A stretch of DNA of 21,820 bases from CAYMTN01 sp964393335 (GTDB taxonomy: Bacteria > Chloroflexota > Anaerolineae > Aggregatilineales > Aggregatilineaceae), in the NCBI GenBank assembly GCA_964393335.1, contig CAYMTN010000073.1, positions 1 through 21,820 of the forward strand, in the 5' to 3' direction. Of this stretch, positions 14,722-21,618 are shown in pieces. The first letter of the stretch is position 1, and every line of letters begins with the position of its first letter. Under the pieces are notes generated by a model. The model worked only from the letters and a program-made list of their open reading frames with translations, had not been told where the DNA came from and did not search any database. Position numbers and translations under genes: made by a program.

Positions 14722-15825
14722 ATGTTAGATGATTTTGCACCCAAGCTGGCCCAGGTGATGGCCGGGTATTCGACGCAGATCAAAGAGGGCGATTTTGTAT
14801 ACATCACCACCTCGACGTTGGCCGCGCCGCTGGTCGAAGCGCTGTACGAAGCGGTCCTGGAGCGGGGCGGCAACCCGTACCTGGCCCTGGAGCAGCCCGG
14901 CCTGCGAGAGTTATTTTTTCGCAAGGCCAGCGACGCCCAACTGAGCTATGTCAACCCGCTGGCCGAGGTCGTCATGCGCCAGGCGGACGTGTACATCGTG
15001 ATCGAAGCGGCCAGCAACACCAAAGCGCTGAGCGGCATCGACCCGGCGCATTTCGTCAAGGTGCAGCAGGCGCACAAACACATCCGCGAGATTCTGTTCC
15101 AGCGGTTGGACGGCGACCTGCGCTACCTCTTCACGCTGTGGCCGACGGCGGCCTCGGCCCAGCAGGCCGAAATGGGCCTGCTCGATTACCGCCAGTTTGT
15201 ATACAGCGCCTGCGGGCTGGACCAACCCGATCCGGTGGCGCACTGGCAGGTCTTCCGCGACAAGCAGGAACGGCTGGCCGCATGGCTGGCGGACAAACAA
15301 CACGCCGCGATCAAAGGCCCCGGCATCGACCTGTCGTTTGACTTCCAGGGCCGCAAGTGGATTAGCTGTCACGGCGACCTGAACATGCCCGACGGCGAGA
15401 TTTACACCGGCCCGATCGAGGACTCGGTCAACGGGCGCGTCGCGTTTTCGTACCCGTCGCTGTACGCGGGCAAAGAAGTCGAAGGCATCAAGCTGGCGTT
15501 CAAAGATGGCGTGGTCGTCGAAGCGTCCGCCGAAAAGGGCGAAGACACGCTGCTCGCGCAGCTTGACGTGGACGCGGGCGCGCGCCGCCTGGGTGAGTTC
15601 GCCATCGGCACCAACTTCGGCGTCACGCAGTACACGGGCAATACGCTGTTCGACGAAAAGATCGGCGGCACGATTCACATGGCGCTCGGCAACAGCATCC
15701 CCGACTCCAAAGGCGTGAATGAAAGCTCCGTGCACTGGGACATCGTACACGGCATGCAAAACGGCGGCGAAATTTGGATCGACGGCGAGCTGTTTTACCG
15801 CAGCGGCGAGTTCATGGTAGGGTAG
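14722..15825 (+). CDS. M29-family metallo-aminopeptidase paralogue, copy 3 (family tyrosine replaced by Ile)
   Basis: 367 residues, ATG at 14722; GGAAGGGAAG upstream serves as ribosome site. Metal-ligand pattern is kept: Glu226 in MPDGEIYTGPIEDSVNG, Glu292 in RRLGEFAIGTN, His319 in TIHMALG, His338/Asp340 in SVHWDIV. The family tyrosine position holds Ile326. Sequence features shared with copy 1 include GLDQPDPVA, KGPGIDLS and WISCHG, so copy 3 and copy 1 look closer to each other than to copy 2. Cytoplasmic, no signal peptide. It is the second gene of the operon with copy 2. No obvious intrinsic terminator follows; instead the region goes straight into repeat elements. Confidence 0.9.
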   Translation: MLDDFAPKLAQVMAGYSTQIKEGDFVYITTSTLAAPLVEALYEAVLERGGNPYLALEQPGLRELFFRKASDAQLSYVNPLAEVVMRQADVYIVIEAASNTKALSGIDPAHFVKVQQAHKHIREILFQRLDGDLRYLFTLWPTAASAQQAEMGLLDYRQFVYSACGLDQPDPVAHWQVFRDKQERLAAWLADKQHAAIKGPGIDLSFDFQGRKWISCHGDLNMPDGEIYTGPIEDSVNGRVAFSYPSLYAGKEVEGIKLAFKDGVVVEASAEKGEDTLLAQLDVDAGARRLGEFAIGTNFGVTQYTGNTLFDEKIGGTIHMALGNSIPDSKGVNESSVHWDIVHGMQNGGEIWIDGELFYRSGEFMVG

Positions 15826-15864
15826 GCGCGTGCTTGCCGGGGCGTAACGGGCGTCAATTCAAGC

Positions 15865-15990
15865 GCTTGACCTCCCCCCCCCGGCCCGAATGGCGGCTCC
15901 CGCCAAGCAGGAGAAGGGGAGAGGGCGTTGGCCGATCAGGTCCCCTCGCCTACTGTGTGCGAGGTCGTATGCGCCGCATACGCGGGATTT
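15865..15990 (-). repeat. MITE-like element, inverted relative to 12104-12226, right of the peptidase cluster
   Basis: Shares in order with the reverse complement of the left copy: CGCTTGA, CCCCGGCC, CCCGCCAAGCAGGAGA, GTCCCCTCGCCTACT, GAGGTCGTATGCGCCGCATA and CGCGGGATTTA. It lacks the outer GGGGTGAGGG end, so it is degraded at its right side, and it contains a run of nine C (15874-15882). Confidence 0.75.
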
Positions 15991-16034
15991 ACTGATACTC
16001 ACATTAAAAACTAAACTTTTGAGCACTGGCAGCA

Positions 16035-16104
16035 AGCCTCACCCCTGGCCCCTCTCCATTCTGATGGAGAGGGGAAAAGGGGTCGGGGGTTAAGGGGTGA
16101 GGCT
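16035..16104. repeat. 70-bp palindromic element, family A copy 1
   Basis: Outer arms AGCCTCACCCCT and AGGGGTGAGGCT (12 bp, perfect) enclose an inner hairpin CCCCTCTCCA/TGGAGAGGGG (10 bp, perfect). It is almost identical to the copy at 18933-19001, differing in the inner loop (TTCTGA against CAGCG) and one base in the A/G run. Confidence 0.85.
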
Positions 16105-16159
16105 AACCGGCGAGCCTCTGGCACATGATCGGTTTAGCAAGATGCGTCAGGCTCAGTAA

Positions 16160-16204
16160 GTCCCCTCGCCTACTGTGTGGGAGAGGGGATTTAGGGGTGA
16201 GGGC
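16160..16204 (-). repeat. Partial, internally deleted copy of the 120-bp element
   Basis: Begins with GTCCCCTCGCCTACTGTGTG and ends ATTTAGGGGTGAGGGC, both matching the reverse complement of the element at 12104-12226, but the CGTATGCG palindrome between them is missing. With 15865-15990 and 16035-16104 it makes the whole 389-bp space 15826-16214 repeat-derived; no gene is seen there. Confidence 0.65.
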
Positions 16205-16214
16205 GAATGGCCGC

Positions 16215-16409
16215 TCACGCCGCCGGGCGGCGCAAAAAAGCGAGATAGGCCCCGCCGAGCGCGACAATCACGCCCACGATCAAAACGATAATCTGCGAGG
16301 TTGCCATATAGATGTCGTTGCCGCGAATCGGATCGATCAGCACCGACAGCAGCGCCAGCACGATCCCGATGGCGATCAAAGCATAAGCGAACCGTTTGTC
16401 TTCTAACAT
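16215..16409 (-). CDS. Small two-helix membrane protein, unknown function
   Basis: 64 residues from ATG at 16409 with a strong AGGGAGGG site about 5 bp upstream. Two hydrophobic helices (about residues 8-25 and 38-58) flank a short polar turn DPIRGNDIY; the protein ends in Arg-Arg. The charge pattern suggests both ends inside the cell. I do not recognise the family. It is divergent from the ABC transporter operon, 264 bp away. Confidence 0.7.
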   Translation of the reverse strand: MLEDKRFAYALIAIGIVLALLSVLIDPIRGNDIYMATSQIIVLIVGVIVALGGAYLAFLRRPAA

Positions 16410-16592
16410 GTGTCCCTCCCTGAGATGCGAAAGAATGGCTGTCAGACGTCCCCTGTTGCAGGAGATGTCTTTCTCATAGTATCACGGATTTGACTGTTGG
16501 GATTAAGCGATTCTGCAACAGATTCAGCCGTTGAACGTAATATGATCTGTGGCGAGAACCAAAAAGCGCCGCGTGTGATCGTAATTTTCCCC

Positions 16593-16623
16593 TTGACTCT
16601 CCCGCCGGGGGAGGCTGTAGGAT
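16593..16623 (+). promoter_or_regulatory. Candidate promoter of the ABC-2 exporter operon
   Basis: TTGACT (16593-16598) and TAGGAT (16618-16623) are the same hexamers as in the glycosyltransferase promoter, but the spacer is 19 bp and contains a CTCCC/GGGAG hairpin. Suboptimal spacing makes this uncertain. Confidence 0.3.
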
Positions 16624-16673
16624 AGGGGACGATCTCCAGGTTGAAGGATGTAGGGGAAAGGACAACAACCATT

Positions 16674-17588
16674 ATGCCAGCCATTGAAGTCTCCGGATTG
16701 CGGAAGGTCTATAACGGCGTTCCGGCGGTGGACGGCATCAGCTTCGAAGTGGCCGAAGGCGAGGTCTTCGGCCTGTTGGGGCCGAACGGCGCGGGCAAAA
16801 CAACCACCGTCGAGTGCATCGAAGGGCTGCGCGTGCCGGACGACGGCACGCTGACCGTGCTCGGCCACACGCACCGGGGCAACGCCAACGGCATCAAAGA
16901 ACGGATCGGCATCCAGCTTCAGGCGACGGGCCTGTACCCGCTGCATACCGTGTACGAGCTGCTCAAGCTGTTCGGCGCGTTTTACCAGCGCGCCCTGCCG
17001 CCGGACGAGTTGATCGAACTCGTCAGCCTGCAAGACAAGCGCAATACGCGCAGCAAAGACCTTTCGGGCGGGCAGCGGCAGCGGTTGTCGCTGGCGCTGG
17101 CGCTGGTCAACGACCCAGCGCTGGTCTTTCTCGACGAGCCGACGACCGGCCTTGATCCGCAGTCGCGCCGCCAGATGTGGGCCATCGTCAAGGATTTGCA
17201 GCAGCGCGGTAAAACCGTCATGCTGACGACGCACTACATGGAAGAAGCACAGACGCTCTGCGACCGCGTCGCCGTGATGGATGGCGGCAAAATCATCGCA
17301 CTCGATTCGCCGCAGGACCTGATCGAAACGCACTTCGAGACGACCGCCATCGAATTCGAAGATCGCAACGGCGCGACGATGGCGCTGCTCGAAGGGCTGC
17401 CCGGCGTCAAATCCGCCAAACGGGATGGCGGGCTGGTCACGCTCTACTCGCTGAATACGCCGCGCACGATGGAAGGGCTGCTCGACGCCGCCCGCGCGGA
17501 TCACCTTCACTTCGACGATCTACGGGTGCGCAGCGCCACGCTGGAGGACGTGTTCCTCAAGCTGACGGGCCGCCGCATCCGCGATTAG
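16674..17588 (+). CDS. ABC-2 type exporter ATP-binding protein (DrrA-like)
   Basis: 304 residues from ATG at 16674; AAAGGA lies about 12 bp upstream and the ABC domain starts at once, so the earlier ATG at 16641 is less likely. Walker A GPNGAGKT (36-43), signature LSGGQ (130-134), Walker B LVFLDEP with Asp154-Glu155, and switch His187 (TTHYMEEAQ) are intact. A C-terminal extension (about 220-304) ending in LEDVFLKLTGR is typical of DrrA/NodI-type ATPases that power ABC-2 permeases. It hydrolyses ATP for export of an unknown substrate, commonly a lipid, antibiotic or polyketide. The permease gene follows at 21 bp. Confidence 0.95.
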   Translation: MPAIEVSGLRKVYNGVPAVDGISFEVAEGEVFGLLGPNGAGKTTTVECIEGLRVPDDGTLTVLGHTHRGNANGIKERIGIQLQATGLYPLHTVYELLKLFGAFYQRALPPDELIELVSLQDKRNTRSKDLSGGQRQRLSLALALVNDPALVFLDEPTTGLDPQSRRQMWAIVKDLQQRGKTVMLTTHYMEEAQTLCDRVAVMDGGKIIALDSPQDLIETHFETTAIEFEDRNGATMALLEGLPGVKSAKRDGGLVTLYSLNTPRTMEGLLDAARADHLHFDDLRVRSATLEDVFLKLTGRRIRD

Positions 17589-17609
17589 CACTTTCAGGGG
17601 GAGACACTC

Positions 17610-18740
17610 ATGCGATCGATAGCCTACCTCTACCTGGCAACCGTGCGCGAGTTCACGCGTGACAAAACGGCGCTGTTCTGGACGCTCGCGTTCCCGGTGA
17701 TGTTCATCCTCATCTTTGGGGTCATTTTTGCCAACGATGGCGACATCTCGTTTGATATCGGGCTGGTCAACGAAGACGGCGCGGCCAGCGCGCAGCTTGT
17801 CCAAAGCTTCGAACAGATCGACGCGTTCAAGATCAAAACTGGCACCCGCGACGAGGAGCTAAAAGCGCTCGAAGATGGCGACCGCTCCGCCGTGATCGTC
17901 ATCCCGCAGGGAACCGGCGCGCAGCTCGATTCGTACTTCACGCGCCAGACCGGCAGCGGGACGACCGGCACGGCGTCCGCTGCGCTGGCCGTGTACTACG
18001 ATCCCGCCGACCAGAACACGTCGCAGATCGTGATCAACATCATCGACAAGGTGGTCGCGGGCATGAACCAGGGGCTGACCGGCGTCGCCCCGGCGCTGAG
18101 CATCGAATCCCAGAGCGTGACGACCAACGACCTGCGCAGCATCGACTACCTGCTGCCGGGCGTGCTGGCGATGAGCCTGATGCAGTTGGGCCTGTTCGGC
18201 ACGGCGGCCCCGCTGGTCAGCCTGCGTGAAAAGCAGGTGCTGCGCCGCATGGGCGCGACTCCGCTCTCGAAATCGGCGCTGCTGGCGTCCCAGGTGATCT
18301 TCCGCCTGACGACGGCGTTGATCCAGGCGGCGGTGATCGTCGGAGTGGGGGCGGCAGTGTTTGGCGTCCACATCGACGCGGCGCACATCCCGACGATTAT
18401 CGGCGTGATCCTGCTTGGCGCGGCGATGTTCATCACGATGGGTTACTTCATTTCCGGCCTCGCCAAAACGGAAGAAGCCGTGCAGGGCCTGATCTCGCTG
18501 CCGAACTTCCTGTTCATGTTCCTGTCGGGCATCTTCTTCCCGGTGGACTTCATGCCGTCGTGGATTCGCCCGGTGGTGGACGTGATCCCGCTAACGTACC
18601 TGGGCGACGCGCTGCGCGCCACGATGATCGACGCCGGGTCGTATTTCAGCATGACGCGCAACATCGCCATCCTGAGCGCGTGGTTGTTGATCTGCGGCGT
18701 GCTGGCCGTGCGCTTCTTCCGCTGGGAGCCGCAGGCGTAA
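17610..18740 (+). CDS. ABC-2 type exporter permease (DrrB/LnrM-like, with large outer domain)
   Basis: 376 residues, ATG at 17610 with GGGGGAGA about 7 bp upstream. One helix (about 22-42, FWTLAFPVMFILIFGVIFAN) is followed by a roughly 130-residue extracytoplasmic domain, then five helices (about 180-372), the ABC2_membrane_3 layout. The core carries KQVLRRMGATPLSKSALLASQ, the coupling region typical of ABC-2 permeases, and SLPNFLFMFLSGIFFPVDFMP. It forms the membrane channel for the ATPase encoded directly upstream; a homodimer is likely since only one permease gene is present. Confidence 0.93.
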   Translation: MRSIAYLYLATVREFTRDKTALFWTLAFPVMFILIFGVIFANDGDISFDIGLVNEDGAASAQLVQSFEQIDAFKIKTGTRDEELKALEDGDRSAVIVIPQGTGAQLDSYFTRQTGSGTTGTASAALAVYYDPADQNTSQIVINIIDKVVAGMNQGLTGVAPALSIESQSVTTNDLRSIDYLLPGVLAMSLMQLGLFGTAAPLVSLREKQVLRRMGATPLSKSALLASQVIFRLTTALIQAAVIVGVGAAVFGVHIDAAHIPTIIGVILLGAAMFITMGYFISGLAKTEEAVQGLISLPNFLFMFLSGIFFPVDFMPSWIRPVVDVIPLTYLGDALRATMIDAGSYFSMTRNIAILSAWLLICGVLAVRFFRWEPQA

Positions 18741-18743
18741 CGG

Positions 18744-18785
18744 CGTAAAGCGTTACCCGTTGTCCGTGAACCGTACACCGTAAGG
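18744..18785 (+). repeat. Heptamer tandem array (CGTNNNN units)
   Basis: Six units in register: CGTAAAG, CGTTACC, CGTTGTC, CGTGAAC, CGTACAC, CGTAAGG. CGTTACC and CGTGAAC are exact units of the array at 1262-1305. It begins 4 bp after the permease stop codon. Confidence 0.8.
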
Positions 18786-18825
18786 GCCGCGATCCCGCTA
18801 TGCTGAGCGGATCGCCGCCTTTGTT
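18785..18825 (+). terminator. Possible terminator of the ABC exporter operon
   Basis: Imperfect hairpin: GGCCGCGATCCCGCT can pair with AGCGGATCGCCGCC, apart from one bulge and one or two mismatches, followed by TTTGTT. The rest of the 324-bp space 18741-19064 holds the heptamer array and a palindromic repeat, with no gene seen. Confidence 0.4.
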
Positions 18826-18932
18826 ATCTGCGAAACGATGCGCGCCGCCAGCATGGCGTCCCCTGGCCTGCTGGCGCACAGGTCAGGGGGACGTGGAAAA
18901 GGGTGTTGCGCAGTGAGTCGCGCCCGCCAGTT

Positions 18933-19001
18933 AGCCTCACCCCTGGCCCCTCTCCACAGCGTGGAGAGGGGAAAAAGGGTCGGGGGTTAAGGGGTGAGGC
19001 T
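18933..19001. repeat. 69-bp palindromic element, family A copy 2
   Basis: Same structure as 16035-16104: AGCCTCACCCCT/AGGGGTGAGGCT outer arms and CCCCTCTCCA/TGGAGAGGGG inner arms. It lies downstream of the minus-strand Tyr-rich protein gene, so it could also act as a transcription barrier for it. Confidence 0.85.
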
Positions 19002-19064
19002 CGGTTTCGAGAACGCCTGATCCTGATTTTCCATGTAGGGCAAGCGATTCAGGGAAGCTGGATT

Positions 19065-20768
19065 CTACTCCCCGGCGGCGATCAGGTTGACGTACGATTC
19101 CCCAACGCCGACCAGCGCGTACACCAGCGTCTGCCCGTCAACCGTCACGGTCCCGGCGTAGATCACTTTCGGCACGGAGAGGCTGCCGCCCGTCGCGGGG
19201 TCGGTCCCCAGGCCCGCCGCCGTCGCCGTGAAGGCCAAACCCTGCTCGATGTCGGTGATCTGCGCGAAGGCCAGCCCGTCGAGCGCGGGATAGACGTGCG
19301 TGATCAGGTCGAGCGCCTCGGCAGGCGTGGCCGGGGCCGCCGCCTGCGCGTAGATGGCGTACGCTCCGGCAGACGCGCTCGACAGCTCGGCGTTCATCGT
19401 TTCCAGCGTGATCGTGTGCTGGCCCGTGCCGCAATCCCCGGCCATCACGCCCGCCACGCCGCCCGACAGCAGCGCCCAATAATCCGCGCAGCTTACCAGC
19501 AGCGTATTGAGCATGAACGCCTGCATCTCGGTGGGCAGCGCCTGGATCGCGGCCTGGACCTGGTCGGTCGCCTCACCGGCATACAACGGTTCGACCACCG
19601 CGCCGAGCTGGTCATTGGCGAACACGGTCACCGCTTTGTAGGCTTCGGCGGAGGGTACGGGCGTCGCGTCGGCGGGCGGATAGTCCATGTTGATCGTCAC
19701 GTCGCCGATTTCCACCGTGCCGACCGGCTGATCGCTCACGTCGCCGGTGTAGTAGTACACGCCGGATGCCAGGTCATAGGCGTACATGGCGCAGTCCCAG
19801 GGGTAGTAGTAGCAGTAAACCGCGTACTGGTCATAGTAGGCCAGGTAGTAGTCCACCGCCATCAGCGTATACTCCAGCGCGACGTAGTACGTTTGCAGCA
19901 CCGCGTCGGCGGTCATGGTGACCGCGTCGTAGTACGCCTGCGCCGTAGTATCGACGGCGTTGTAGTAGTCCTGCCAGAACTGGTCGTAGGTTTGCTGCGC
20001 CTGTTCGGACGCGGTCTGGATGGTCGCCTGCACGTCGGCGGAAATGTCGTCACGGTTGTCGCCAGCGGCATCCAGCGCGGCCTGCGCCTGCTGCTGCGCC
20101 TGTGTCACGCCGGTGATGTCGTCGAACGCTGCCGGGGCGGTGGGCAGGTCTTCGGGCGCGCCGTCCGGTTTCCATTCGGGGGCCATGTCTTGCAGCGCGC
20201 CAGGATCGACGCCGGCGGGCAGCTCAGCCGGGGCACCGAATCCGCCCGCGTCAAACCAGCCAAGCGCACCTTGCGGCTGGACGTTCTCCAGCGTGATATT
20301 GCTCGATCCGCGCTCGCCAAAGCGCGACCATTGACCGTCCTGGTTCTGGCTGAACGGGCTGAAGCTGCTGCCCCATGCGGCAGCGCCTGCGGCGGCATTG
20401 CCTGCCTGACCGCCGGGACGCTGGCCGCCGCCGGGACGCTGGCCGCCGGTCGGGCGTTCGCCGCCGCTGGGCGGGCTGAAGGAAGGCTTGTTGCCGCTGA
20501 ATTGGGACGCGTCGAAGCTGGGTGGCTGGACGCTCGGCGGGCTGAAGGATGGCGGGCTGGGCTGCGGGATGGTCGGCTGTGGCACGTCAATCGAGGGCAT
20601 CGACAACGCCGCCGCACCGGACATACCGGGGCTGCCGGTTTTGCCTCCGGCGGCGCTGGGGACGCTGGGCATCCCGCCCCCTTGCGCGGACGCGGGGATG
20701 ACGGCGATCAGGGAGGTGACGAATACGGCGAGCACACACAGCGTAAGGGATTTTTGCCTTGTGATCAC
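19065..20768 (-). CDS. Secreted Pro/Gly-rich and Tyr-rich protein of unknown function
   Basis: 567 residues from GTG at 20768, with AGGAG 6 bp upstream. Residues 1-29 form a signal peptide (MITRQKS, hydrophobic core, ASAQ cleavage). Residues about 30-125 are a low-complexity Pro/Ser/Gly stretch (PQPSPPSFSPPS; repeats of GGQRPG), likely disordered. About 215-260 is Gln/Ala-rich and helical. Residues 261-340 contain 22 Tyr in 80 residues, with YY or YYY blocks every 9-15 residues and two Cys six residues apart (CYYYPWDC). About 345-567 looks like a folded Ala-rich domain with two more Cys. No enzyme motif is recognised. Possible roles are surface adhesion, matrix or cross-linked coat material through tyrosines, but this is a guess. 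The antisense frame is an artefact. Confidence 0.85.
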   Translation of the reverse strand: MITRQKSLTLCVLAVFVTSLIAVIPASAQGGGMPSVPSAAGGKTGSPGMSGAAALSMPSIDVPQPTIPQPSPPSFSPPSVQPPSFDASQFSGNKPSFSPPSGGERPTGGQRPGGGQRPGGQAGNAAAGAAAWGSSFSPFSQNQDGQWSRFGERGSSNITLENVQPQGALGWFDAGGFGAPAELPAGVDPGALQDMAPEWKPDGAPEDLPTAPAAFDDITGVTQAQQQAQAALDAAGDNRDDISADVQATIQTASEQAQQTYDQFWQDYYNAVDTTAQAYYDAVTMTADAVLQTYYVALEYTLMAVDYYLAYYDQYAVYCYYYPWDCAMYAYDLASGVYYYTGDVSDQPVGTVEIGDVTINMDYPPADATPVPSAEAYKAVTVFANDQLGAVVEPLYAGEATDQVQAAIQALPTEMQAFMLNTLLVSCADYWALLSGGVAGVMAGDCGTGQHTITLETMNAELSSASAGAYAIYAQAAAPATPAEALDLITHVYPALDGLAFAQITDIEQGLAFTATAAGLGTDPATGGSLSVPKVIYAGTVTVDGQTLVYALVGVGESYVNLIAAGE

Positions 20769-21111
20769 GGCTTGCTCCTCATGATAAGTGAAACGTTTAT
20801 CAGATGCGTGATCTCATTGTACGGGCAAATTTGTAAACAGAGTGTTAGCTGAGTGCGCGCGAAATGCAGAACAGTGCAAGCGAGTCATAAAAACCGCCCG
20901 CCGCGCACGGTGTAGGAGCTGGCCCAGCAGGTGATCGTGCACGGGCAACACAGGTAAGAATCTGCTGGGGTATACTATGTTCATTCGCCCGAAAACGAGA
21001 TGTCACTCCGATGAGATACACATCTCCCACCAGGCGCACGCGGGCCACGCACAGATTCCACCACATCCCCGCGTATAACCATCAGGACTGGTCCTCACCT
21101 GGAGAGTAGAC
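20769..21111. other. 343-bp divergent intergenic region between Tyr-rich protein and acetyltransferase genes
   Basis: No convincing gene. Just upstream of the Tyr-rich gene there is an imperfect 21-bp palindrome, TGATAA-N9-TTATCA (20782-20802), which could be an operator. Toward the acetyltransferase, TATACT (20971-20976) could be a -10 box but lacks a good -35. GTGCGCGCG and CCGCGCAC near 20855-20910 can pair. None of these is more than suggestive. Confidence 0.4.
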
Positions 21112-21618
21112 ATGGTCACCATACGCCCGTTTCAGGACTCCGACGCCGTGCAGATGGGGCAGCTCATCGCGGACACCTTCGGCGATTTTAACCTCGGCTA
21201 CGCCACGCCGGACGAACGCCAGCGGCTGCTCGGCCCATTCCGGCACGCCCGCTCCGATGATCCCGACCACATTGCGGCCATCACCCAGATCATCCAGGCG
21301 TCGATCATGCTCGTGGCTGAACACGAGGGCCAGGTCGTCGGGGTACTGCGCGGGCGCACGGATCGATTGCAGAGCCTGTTTGTGCGCGGCGACCATCACG
21401 GCCAGGGGATTGGGCGGCGGCTGGTGGGGACGTTTGAACAGGAGGCGCTGCGCCAGGGATCAACCGTGATCCGGCTGCGGTCGTCGCTGTTTGCGATTTC
21501 CTTTTATCAACGGCTGGGCTACAAAAAGACGACAGGCGTGCGCTCCGGCCCGTGCTTCGACGGGGACTGGTTTCCGTACCAGCCAATGATCAAACGCTTC
21601 GTTTCACAGGGTAACTGA
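21112..21618 (+). CDS. GNAT-family N-acetyltransferase
   Basis: 168 residues, ATG at 21112 with GGAG about 9 bp upstream. The N-terminal strand MVTIRPFQDSDAVQM is the usual GNAT opening. The acetyl-CoA loop is in LFVRGDHHGQGIGRRLVGTF (about 91-110), where the HGQGIGRRL core matches the Q/R-x-x-G-x-G/A motif. The C-terminal segment SLFAISFYQRLGYKKTTGVR (about 125-144) is GNAT motif B. It should transfer an acetyl group from acetyl-CoA to an amine of unknown substrate. Its 3' end overlaps by 29 bp the convergent ABC transporter gene on the other strand. Confidence 0.92.
   Translation: MVTIRPFQDSDAVQMGQLIADTFGDFNLGYATPDERQRLLGPFRHARSDDPDHIAAITQIIQASIMLVAEHEGQVVGVLRGRTDRLQSLFVRGDHHGQGIGRRLVGTFEQEALRQGSTVIRLRSSLFAISFYQRLGYKKTTGVRSGPCFDGDWFPYQPMIKRFVSQGN

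Noticed and set aside
13536..14924. A 462-codon minus-strand frame opposite M29 copy 2, and a similar one at 14911-15759 opposite copy 3
   Set aside because: Both mirror conserved peptidase codons, have no recognisable motif, and recur because the sense genes are paralogues.
16524..17510. A 328-codon minus-strand frame opposite the ABC ATPase
   Set aside because: The plus strand has all ABC motifs in order; the opposite product is Arg/His/Gln-rich noise.
18903..20852. A 649-codon open frame on the plus strand, opposite the Tyr-rich protein gene
   Set aside because: It starts inside a palindromic repeat, its product is an Arg/Val/Gly/His-rich string with no domain, and the minus frame has a signal peptide and a ribosome site. 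Typical antisense frame in GC-rich DNA.
20845..21066. A 73-codon minus-strand frame in the divergent intergenic region
   Set aside because: No ribosome site, no domain, and composition unlike the neighbouring genes.
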